From NCBI RefSeq assembly GCF_004664715.2, contig NC_051076.1, forward strand, positions 3,727,446-3,791,445: 64,000 nucleotides of DNA, given 5' to 3'. Source of the stretch: Peromyscus leucopus. Lineage: Eukaryota; Chordata; Mammalia; Rodentia; Cricetidae. The position numbers and the translations under genes are program-made. The notes beneath the pieces were generated by a model. The model did not search any database. It saw nothing but the letters and a program-made list of their open reading frames with translations, and was not told the DNA's origin. Below, piece by piece: positions 55,732 to 64,000 of this stretch (the first letter of the stretch is position 1; each line of letters opens with the position of its first letter).

Positions 55732-55745
55732 CTGCCCTCTCGTGG
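55732..55745 (-). promoter_or_regulatory. CTCF-like site upstream of PLXNA2
   Basis: ctgccctctcgtgg matches 13 of 14 positions of the reverse-complement CTCF core (SYGCCMYCTRSTGG). It lies about 0.9 kb upstream of the inferred start and outside recognisable repeats. Confidence 0.5.
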
Positions 55746-55924
55746 CCACGCTTTTTCAGTGGTATAAAAAGAAAAAAAGGATGTGGGATTATTGCCTCTG
55801 AAACCAACTGTTTTGTTGGCTGAAATTCTCAATAGCAGGGACTTAAAAAAGAAAGAGAAAGGAAACAACTCTCATCAACTATCTCAGAGACACTGGATTA
55901 TTGAATGTAGGCCTCATTTAGCTT

Positions 55925-56043
55925 TTTTGGGGGGGGTATTGTTTGAGATAGGGTTTCACAATGTATCTCCGTCTGTCTGGAACTCAGAGATCTGTTTGCC
56001 TCTGCCTCTCATCAAAGGTATGTGCCACCATACCATGCCTGGC
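55925..56043 (-). mobile_element. B1 SINE, minus orientation
   Basis: 'ttgagatagggtttcacaatgtatctccgtctgtctggaactcagagatctgtttgcctctgcctctcatcaaaggtatgtgccaccataccatgcctggc'; an inverted B1 with an internal deletion. Confidence 0.8.
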
Positions 56044-56092
56044 TCAATTAGCTATTCTTAAAAAAATCTGGTTAGCTCATTTAAAAGCTCTT

Positions 56093-56114
56093 CTATTAAT
56101 TAATTAATTAATTG
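56093..56114. repeat. (TTAA)n short tandem repeat
   Basis: ctattaattaattaattaattgg; about five tetranucleotide units. Confidence 0.9.
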
Positions 56115-56379
56115 GTTTAAATTTGTGTCTAGTAAGTATCACTGGCTATTGCTGATTTTGTCCATTGGAGCCACAAAGAATCTGAATTCTGCAATGTACA
56201 CTCATCTTGTCCTTTGAACTTATGTAGCATTTATTTGTGTTAATACTCCAGGTGATTCTCACATTTATTCTTCCTATATTATTGTTTAAGTCTGTATATA
56301 AGTGGGTCTTATCTCCCTACCCAAACAGTTGTGTTATCCTCTTATGTAAATGGACATTTCCTGTCCCAAATAACTGACC

Positions 56380-56696
56380 CACAGTTTGAATATGAATTAT
56401 AAATGCTCAGTTGATAGCTCAGGTTTGTTACTAGCTAACTCTTACATTTAAATTAACCCATATTTCTATTTATGCTTTGCCACGTGGCTCATGGCTTGTT
56501 ACTTCATTTTTTACGCATCCTGCTTGCTCAGTGGCTGGCTGGCATTTCCTGGACTCTGCCCTGCTTCATCCAAGCCCTTAGTTTGATTGTCCCGCCTAAC
56601 TTTATCCTGGCTTGCTATAGGCCAATCAGCTTTATTATTAACCAGTGAGAGTAATATATATTCACAGCGTACAGAAGGATTATCCCACAGCACTCT
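56380..56696 (+). mobile_element. LTR-like rodent repeat
   Basis: 'ctcttacatttaaattaacccatatttctatttatgctttgccacgtggctc...gccaatcagctttattattaaccagtgagagtaatatatattcacagcgtacagaaggattatcccacagca'. This ends with the 'cccacagca' terminus of a repeat common in muroid genomes. I read it as an LTR (CCAAT-like gccaatcagc, CA end). The family name and left boundary are not certain. Confidence 0.55.
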
Positions 56697-57529
56697 AAGT
56701 ACACTAGATTTAAGGCACAATTGTTAAGGAAGATTAAAAGAAGACACTCACAGATTCTGGTACATGTTTGGCATGTGTTTAATGAGAGGAGCATCAGTCT
56801 GACCAGCTACACATGAGACCATCCTTAGTAGGACTTAGGTAACTAACCGATAAGGCTCTCAGTTGGATATCAGGGCCCTTTAATTCTAAACCAAGTGCTA
56901 CATAACTGTATGTTCAGGGGGTGGGGGTGTCTTATCTCTGTCTCTTCTTAGTGCCTCAATTTAATCTCATCTTGAGATGATTACAATACAATTTAAATAA
57001 TTTCAGATACAAATCCCCACCCCCTGTGATCCAGAAATAAACCCTTAAATGAAGAATGAGGGCACATTAAATGAAAGTGACTCCTCCACACATACCATCC
57101 TGTTCTCCACTTCTCATACTTGCCCTACCTGTCATGAATAAAGGGAGAGAAAGGGAGAGGGTGGGAGAAAGAACACCTACAGATAGATCACACTGCACAC
57201 AGGGTGACATGATGCCACCCTACTCCCACAATACCACCGAGAAGCATTTGAAATTGAGCCAGTACAGGGTGTGATCACAGAAGCCTGATCTAGGGGGTGC
57301 TTGGATGAAGCACTCTTGTCTTCCCTAGGCCTCAGCTCCCCATCTCTAAGATTTCAACTTGAAATCTCCAGGGAGCTAGAATGTTAAAACCAGATGTGAT
57401 GGTGTTTAAAGAATTGATACTTATCATTAGTTGTGTGACAATACTTCTTCTGGTAAGGGATGCAACACTCATGTCTACTCACCCAGATAGGGATCTAATG
57501 ACAGACCAAAGTATGGAACCACCAAAGTC

Positions 57530-58030
57530 CAACTTGCGAACCAGTGGGTTTTATTGGGGTTACTTACAGCAATATGGGAGAGGGGTCACTTACAGGAGCA
57601 GAAGTGACTCAAAGATGGCTGGATCACCAAGTTCTACCCCAACATTGGTGACAGCTCGCAAAAACTGGGAATCCCAGAACACACTGCACTGCCTGCAGGC
57701 AGCCCAACAGGTTGGAGGGTGTCCTTTCCAAGTAACTCTGGTCTAAACCTCTTCCAGGCATTTCGGCTGGTTTTTGTTTCTTCCAGGCAGCTGATTTAGC
57801 CTCAGAGACTTTGAGTCTTCTTTGTAACTCAGTTTCTTTCCATCTGAGGCAAGCAAGCTCTCAGCTTTCATTGCTTGCTCTGACAGGTAGGAACCTGGTG
57901 AATCTGGTCACTTTCAGGGACTTCCTGAAGCTATTTTGATTTGTTTACCTTCCTTCTTATGTAGCTTCCTGCACAATGGAATGCTTTTTATCTTGGAGCA
58001 AACTGTTACACAACATTAGTTAAGCATACT
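57530..58030 (+). repeat. Rodent interspersed repeat, family unassigned
   Basis: 'ccagtgggttttattggggttacttacag', 'gaggggtcacttacaggagcagaagtgactcaaagatggctggatcacc', 'tgacagctcgcaaaaactgggaa', 'cctgcaggcagcccaacaggttggagggtgtcctttcc'. I recognise this as a recurring rodent repeat sequence but not with a secure name. It ends where the L1 target duplication begins. Confidence 0.5.
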
Positions 58031-58049
58031 TTAAGAATTAAGACAATCA

Positions 58050-58895
58050 GTAGAACCCATTCCTGACACTGCTCTGGTGGCCAAGAACCTGAGACAAGAT
58101 AGGCCATGGGTCTAGGTGAAAACCAAATACTATTTGTTCTTCTCAAGGAACATAATAATAAAATTACCCCCAATGACACTCTGTTATACCCATAGATCAG
58201 TGCCTCCTTCAGCCATCATCAGAGAAGCTTCCTCCTGCAGGAGATGGGAACCAGCACTGAGACCTACAACTAGACAGTGTGCAGAGAGGAAGACATCTTG
58301 GAACACAGTCCTAAATGAGATGTTTTCATCAAACCCCTCTCTTCAGAGCCCAGGGTGCAGAAGAGAAGGTAGAAAGATTCTAAGAGTCCGAGGGGATGAT
58401 GATACCAAAGGACCTGAGCACACTGACTCACAGAGACTGTAGTAGCATGCACAGGGCCTGCACAGGTTCAAGCCAGATGGGGTCCTAATGTGGAGAGGGG
58501 AAAATAGACATGCATTCCCACCCCTAACCTTAAGAAGCTATCTCTAATTGACATCCACTTGCAAAGGAAAAATTAAATTTCTCCAATTTAATGGAGCTAC
58601 ATGGTATATTGACCATAAGGCCCCATGTCCAGCAGTAGATGGCCAACACAAAAGGAACTCAATTTTTTTTTTTTGTCTTACCAATCTTTTGCTTTTATAT
58701 CATGTGTTCTATTTTATGTTTTAATGGTTTTTTTTTTTTTGGTGTGTGTGTGTTTCTTGTTTTTTTTTTTAATTCTGGGTTTTTTTTGTCTATTTTTTGT
58801 TTTCTGGAGGTGGGGAGTTGGGAAGGGTTTAATAGGAGTTGGGGAAGAGGAAACTGTAATCAGAATATATTTTGTATGAAAAAATTTCAATAAAA
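58050..58895 (+). mobile_element. L1 (Lx-type) 3' UTR, 5'-truncated, with target-site duplication
   Basis: L1 3' UTR landmarks in order: 'acccattcctgacactgctctggtggccaagaacctgagac', 'actctgttatacccatagatcagtgcc', 'agccatcatcagagaagcttcctcctgc', 'gagaggggaaaatag', poly-T and G-rich segments, 'atattttgtatgaaa' and an AATAAA tail. Flanked by aagaattaagacaatca (58033-58049) and aagaattaagataatca (58896-58912), a 17 bp duplication with one mismatch. No ORF2 remains. Confidence 0.88.
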
Positions 58896-59037
58896 AAGAA
58901 TTAAGATAATCACTTTAGGTTCCTGATTTTTACAGGTGACAGTAATGTCCACAGCCTCAAGCCTTTAAAGGGCTGAGCTGACCTATCTTGACCATCATTC
59001 ATTTGGCCACAACGTATTTATTAAAAGCAACTTTATT

Positions 59038-59213
59038 GCCTGGCTGTGGTAGCACACACCTTTAATCCCAGCACTCAGGAGGCAGAAGCAGGCAGATCTC
59101 TGTGAGTTCAAGGCCAGCCTAGTCTACAAAGTGAGTTCAAGGACAACCAGGGCTGTTACACAGAGAAATCTTGTCTTGAAAAACCCAAACAAACAAAAAC
59201 CCAAAACAAAAAA
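59038..59213 (+). mobile_element. B1 SINE with 10 bp target-site duplication
   Basis: 'cctggctgtggtagcacacacctttaatcccagcactcaggaggcagaagcaggcagatctctgtgagttcaaggccagcct' with an A-rich tail. Direct repeats caactttatt occur at 59028-59037 and 59214-59223. Confidence 0.93.
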
Positions 59214-59259
59214 CAACTTTATTACATTTCTTCCTTCCATAGAACTATATATTGTACAT

Positions 59260-59297
59260 AACTAAAATTGTAAATCAGAACATTTACAATTTTAGTT
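59260..59297. repeat. Perfect hairpin (16 bp arms, 6 nt loop)
   Basis: aactaaaattgtaaat (59260-59275), loop cagaac, then its exact reverse complement (59282-59297). A/T-rich. Confidence 0.97.
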
Positions 59298-59720
59298 GAT
59301 ATATAATAACTCTACATATTTATATGGTGCAATGTGACATTTCACTATATGTTACATGTCGTGATCAGCATAATTAGCATATTGTCACCTCAAACAGTTA
59401 TTATTTATTTTGCAACACATAATAAATTATTGCAACTGTAGTAGCCATACCATGCTATAGACTCTGGAGCTTAGCTCTCCCATCCAGCTGTGACTATAAC
59501 TTGCTAACCAACTCCTCCTTCATCCTCCTAGGTTCTGGCAGCCACCTTAGGACTTTATACATCTATGAGGCCTTTACATGAACCTTTCTGTGCCGAGCTT
59601 CACTCGCTTGACATAAGTGCTCTGAACACATGGACTATCACAAGCAAGAGGCTTCCAGTCTTTTTAATGGCTGAGTAGCATTCCATTTTTCAGTACATCA
59701 ATAATGAACAGACTACACAC
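59298..59720 (+). mobile_element. Ancient L1 3' region fragment (tentative)
   Basis: 'tggtgcaatgtgacatttcactatatgttacatgtcgtgatcagcataattagcatattgtcacctcaaacagttatt', 'taaattattgcaactgtagtagccataccatgctatagactctggagctta', and 'tttttaatggctgagtagcattccattttt' are blocks typical of old mammalian L1 3' ends. Diverged. Confidence 0.6.
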
Positions 59721-59835
59721 GCCCATGTTCTGCTTACTGCCTTTCTGAGGACTCATTTTCTTATATCTGTCTGGCCTTCTAGTGTTTCCTTGTCATCACA
59801 CCCAGCTGATGTCAAATCATAGACTATTGCATGAA

Positions 59836-60368
59836 TCCTAAATGGTCTTATAATAAAAAACCTGGAGCTAGATATTGGGATAAATGCTGAAAGATCAGAG
59901 AGACAAAGGAACAAGCCACAGCTACTTCTCACCTCGTTAACTCCACGAATCCTCTACTGAATGTCTGAGTCCTCAGCCAAAAGGAGTCCAGCCGAAAAGG
60001 GCTTTAGTTCCTGTCTCCTTACACCTTATATACCATTCTCCACCAAGCCATATCACTTCCATCCTAGTACCGGGATTAATGGTGTGTGTGCTTCCCAAAT
60101 ACTGGTAGCAAAGGTATGAGCTCTCAAATACTGAGATTACAGGTGTGTGCCACCACTGCTTGGCTCTGTTTCTCTCCTAGACTGAATCAATCTCATGCAG
60201 TCCAGGGTGGCTTTGAACTCAGAGAGATCCAGACAGATCTCTGCCTCCCAAGTGCTAGGATAAAAGGTGTGTGCCACCACCGCCTGGCCTCTATGTTTAA
60301 TCTAGTGGCTGGCTCTGCCCTCTGATCTTCAGGCAAATTTTATTAGGGTACACAATATATCACCACAA
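59836..60368 (-). mobile_element. LTR-like rodent repeat carrying two B1-like units
   Basis: Read on the minus strand it starts about TGTGGTGATATATTGTGTACCC. It then contains 'gccaggcggtggtggcacacaccttttatcctagcacttgggaggcag' and, further on, a second partial 'ccaagcagtggtggcacacacctgtaatctcag'. It ends near 'cagcatttatcccaatatctagctcc'. The TG start and length suggest an LTR; the B1-like blocks appear to be part of the element. The family name is not certain. Confidence 0.55.
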
Positions 60369-60942
60369 TAGACCTTGAGAGGACTGGCTAGTTCCCTTAT
60401 TTCTATCTAGAGGGACAGTTATAGCCCAATGCAGTTTTAGGCAAGTGGCAGGTATTTAATAAATATCCATCAAATAAAAGATGTTCTTTGGAAATTGTTG
60501 CAAGTTCCAAGGGGTTCTTATCCAACTACTCCACACAGTGATCCTGAAGCCTTATCCTGGCTACAATGCTGTTCTTCTTCCCGGGTCTCTTTCCCTGTCA
60601 CCATGTGACTGGCATTGATGAGATGATGAGAGAAGTAAGAGAGAACAGGAAGCTGTGTTCCAGGGAGGGACCAGCATTCCTATGAAAGGCATTAGCAAGG
60701 AAGCCTGTATGCAGGGGAAGAATGGTTCCAAAATAAGCAGCTAGCCCATTTCCAAGGGAGTCTTCTATGTCACAGCAGCAGCTTCAGCCCCACAAACAGA
60801 TGCCAATTTGGTAGCCCCTTACATCATAGGAGGTATTTTTGGTCCTGGAAGCCAGCCACACTTTGGCAGGCTTTCTACATTAAGTCTGCTCCTTTGCAAG
60901 ATGGGGGTGGCAAGTGTCAATGTTTAGCATGGGATTGCTGCC

Positions 60943-60944
<2 letters not shown>

Positions 60945-61010
<66 letters not shown>
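60945..61010. repeat. (GA)33 microsatellite
   Basis: Uninterrupted GA run of about 66 bp. The Glu-Arg repeats in overlapping frames are artefacts. Confidence 0.98.
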
Positions 61011-61012
<2 letters not shown>

Positions 61013-62939
61013 CAAGGGGCCTGGAGTGGGATGGGAACTGGGATTAGGAACTATGTGTGGACCTTGGAGAAGGTGAGTGGGCTCTTGCATGATGGTGTCA
61101 ATGGCCATCTTTGGGCAGCACATCAATTGTCTTCAGTCTTGCTTCTGTCTCTCTGAACTGAACCTGACATAACACTTCCCATTTGACCTATCTCTGCCCT
61201 GAGACGGGTGTCATTTTTCTCCTGCTCAGATCCCAAGCCAGCAGTAATACGGCATCCCTGTGGGTGGGCCTTTCATGTCAGGAAGCTGTTTTTTACTTTC
61301 ACCCTGCAGACATTGTCAGGCAGCCATAGCAGAAGTAGCAGCATCCACCCCCCTCACATGCATACTGTTGGCAACAAAGGCATCCATCTGAGAGGCCAAG
61401 TCCCATGAATGGAAGTGAGAGGCTGCTGGGCCACTCTAGTGGAAGGCCACTGCCTGGGCAATGGGGCTCAGGGCCAGGGGCATCATAGGAGCTGGGCACC
61501 TGCTCTGGATTCTCAGCACCATTCATAAAGACTTCTCCCTGCCCCACTCCTCTCCTCCCTTTGCAAATCTCACTTTCCTGTGCACTTGAAACAGAGGCAA
61601 GCTAGTTAAAGCTCCAAATCAAACACAGTGGGCTTTCTCTCTCCTTTTTTCCCTAAACCTTCCATGAGCACAGCTCATGTCCCTGTATATTTCATCCTCT
61701 TTCCCAACCTCCTTCCCTCATTTTCCCCCATTCATCTAAGTGCAGCTCTGAAAGCAGAGCATTCTCTGTACACCTGGACAACTTCAGTTAGAGCCTCCCA
61801 ACCGGACCCTGGGAGTACAAGCCAGGTCAGAGGCTGCAGAATGGAGGATGGACTGCCTCCTGGTCTTTGGCCATAGAAGGTGAGGGCCAAGACTTAGGAC
61901 TTGGCTGCTGTGTGTCTGGCACAGAATCTGAGAAGGATCCTGTTCTCTGGTTTTTGTTTTCTGAAAAGATTTCCCCCTATAGAAACTGATCATTCAGTCG
62001 GATATTCCCAGGATAGCTCTCTTGGTGCCTGTTTCATTTCCTCATTTGTAAAGTAGAAATATTCCTTCCCTGTGTATCTTGCAGGAATTCAGAAGAAACA
62101 ACCAAGTTGCTGACTGTGAATGGACTTCTCACACTGGCAAGTGTTACATGAATGCATGGTGGTGTCTTAAAATCTGAAATTCTAGAGGTAAACTGCTTCC
62201 CATCTGCTACAATGTACTTCATTCTCTTGCTTGGTTTTCTGTGGAAAACAGCTTGGCTCACCCAAAATGTTCCTTGACATATGCTTGCCTACACTGTCTT
62301 CCTTATTCCACCCCTGGTGCTTTAGTTTCCTCCTCTAGTATTCTTCCTGGTAAAATGTAACCAAACAAAGAGATTCCTACTAGTCACCTTGCCTTGTGGG
62401 ATCAAGAAGTATGTCTGTGCTGTAATAGTCCCTGTGGCCAGTCAGACCCTGCCCCTCGGTAAACACGTTTTGATTGCATAGGAGACAGAGGCCTGACCCT
62501 CATGACTGACAATTCCTGAGTTGCACCTTTGGAGTGCTTCCCTGCTCAGCTTCCTCAGCAGCTGGGATATTATGGGGTCACTGTTCTTGGGTGCCTAGCC
62601 CATGTTAGGTGGCAGCTGTTCTCACCAGTCAGTGGGAACTGTGATCCAGGGCTTTCATGGGTAGGCCCCTCAGGAACCTCTGGGGCAGGGGAAAGCTAGA
62701 TAGGACAAAGCCAACGAAGCAGATTTCTTTGAGACAGGAAACTTAGATCCAAGAGGAAGTGGTCATTTTTTTTGCTTCTTCATTTAACAGGATATAATCC
62801 TTTCAGTTGTCGTTGTTACAGTACAGCATGGTACTGCATTGTCCACTCAGTACCATTCTATTGTTTAGAGTCTTACAACTCTAATCCCAAGGACAAGTCT
62901 TTCCACCCCACCTTACAAATGCAAAACAGATAGCAGGCA

Positions 62940-63166
62940 GCCAAAAGGTGTAGTTTAGTTGGCAAGAGTTCATATCTAGCACACACGAAGCCCTGCTTTC
63001 AATCTCCAGTACTGCATAAACCAGCATATCAGTGTACACCTATAATCCTAGCACTTCAGGCATGGAGGCAGGAAGACGAGAAAATCAAGGTTATGCTCAT
63101 TACATAGTGAGTTTGAGGCTAGCCTGGACTATGTGAGACCTTGTCTCAGAAAAAAAAAAAAAATAA
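62940..63166 (+). mobile_element. B4-type SINE (ID head + B1-like body)
   Basis: 'ggtgtagtttagttggcaagagttcatatctagcacacacgaagccctgctttcaatctccagtactgcataaacc' (ID-like head) is followed by 'tgtacacctataatcctagcacttcaggcatggaggcag...gtttgaggctagcctggactatgtgagaccttgtctcag' and a poly-A tail. Confidence 0.78.
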
Positions 63167-64000
63167 GCAATACCCCATGGTTAATAAGTAGCAGGGAATA
63201 GCTATATGTGGAACCAGGTGTCTGACATTCATCTTTTTTTCTTCTTTGCTCACAGTTAGGTAAGAAATTGTGATGCAGATGAAGGAGCTATTCCAGGTTC
63301 AGGAAGTGGGAAGTCCTGGGCCTCATGCTCTCTTAACCTTCAGTTAGCAGAAATCCAGAGCCCTGCCACAGGAGGGCTCTAGCAGATTCATCCTGGGTCC
63401 AACAAAGCCTCAGAGCTGCTTTTCTACTGAAGGCGAGGACTGTCATCTAATCACAATAAAGAACACGTTATAATTGTTATCGTGATTATTATAAACAATC
63501 ATACTAATGAGGTCAATTCACCCAGATACAGGGTGTGAGTGTTTAACAAGGAGGGTTGTTTGTTCCTGGCAGAGAAGTTGCAAACACATGCAGATCTCCA
63601 GTGGCTTAAGTCACCTTTGCACCACACAAGACCACATTCATGGCCTTTCAAAATAATGGGATAATTGGGGTGCAATGTGTGGCACCCCCACCCCTTAGAG
63701 TGAGTGTGCTAGCTTGTCTTTGTGGGAATCCACAGGGAGCCCAGTGAGCAAAACGCTAAGCCTGACTTCACCTTGATTACATCCCTGCCCTACAAACCCC
63801 AGAAGAACTGAGCTCTCACTCCTCCTAATTAGGGGAGAAAGAAAGACAGTAACTATAGAAGAATTTCCTCTGCTTCTGACTGCAAGCTCTTCTGGGACAG
63901 AGCATTCAACTCCCCCTCTCTTAGCTCCCAGCTCCTCCTTCCTGGCTGATATCTGAAGTACTCACCCAGTGCTAGGCCCTCCCTGAGACCAGAGCCCTGA

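Larger units (their letters stand above)
54986..64000. other. Upstream intergenic region
   Basis: No exon, RNA gene or processed pseudogene is recognisable on either strand. The identifiable repeats are B1 (55925, 59038), LTR-like elements (56380, 59836), an unassigned rodent repeat (57530), L1 (58050, 59298), (GA)n (60945) and B4 (62940). Stretches 54986-55920, 56700-57520, 60370-60940, 61015-62935 and 63170-64000 hold only unique non-coding DNA as far as I can see. Many frames here are low-complexity or random. Confidence 0.75.

Overview
The window is mammalian genomic DNA from a muroid rodent. It carries dispersed B1, B2 and B4 SINEs, Lx-type L1 3' ends, a URR1-like hAT element and old MIR copies. 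The youngest B1 (17640-17806) has the 'ggaaaaggcgcaaagctacacagag' type of right half, which I associate with cricetids (deer mouse, vole, hamster) rather than Mus. Cricetid is therefore the best guess, but it is not proven.

The only protein-coding gene I can support is the 5' end of plexin-A2 (PLXNA2/Plxna2), read on the minus strand. From right to left: a CpG-island promoter (about 53.75-54.98 kb); a non-coding first exon ending at a GTAAGC donor (54231); a 24.8 kb intron 1; a large coding exon (start codon 29377, donor after 28190) with the signal peptide and most of the Sema domain; a 4.6 kb intron 2; a 183 bp exon 3 (23564-23382) continuing the Sema domain in phase 0; then more than 23 kb of intron 3 running off the left edge. 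The two exons give 457 residues without a stop or frameshift. The window covers only the N-terminal quarter of a receptor of roughly 1,900 residues; the PSI, IPT, transmembrane and GAP portions lie outside it to the left.

Right of the promoter, 55.0-64.0 kb holds no recognisable gene. It is repeat-rich upstream DNA with a near-consensus CTCF-like site at 55.73 kb.

The most interesting signals are: (i) a chain of three upstream ORFs in the predicted exon 1, each stop codon overlapping the next start (TGATG, TAATG), followed by an AUG-UGA start-stop element in exon 2; (ii) a 70 bp minisatellite in intron 1 embedded in an older, degenerate array; (iii) two long hairpins with perfect or near-perfect arms (7688-7751 and 59260-59297); and (iv) several repeat-free AT-rich islands dense in homeodomain/SOX/E-box motifs that could be regulatory elements of this developmental gene. 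I saw no convincing new protein-coding system, RNA gene, CRISPR array or prokaryotic feature.
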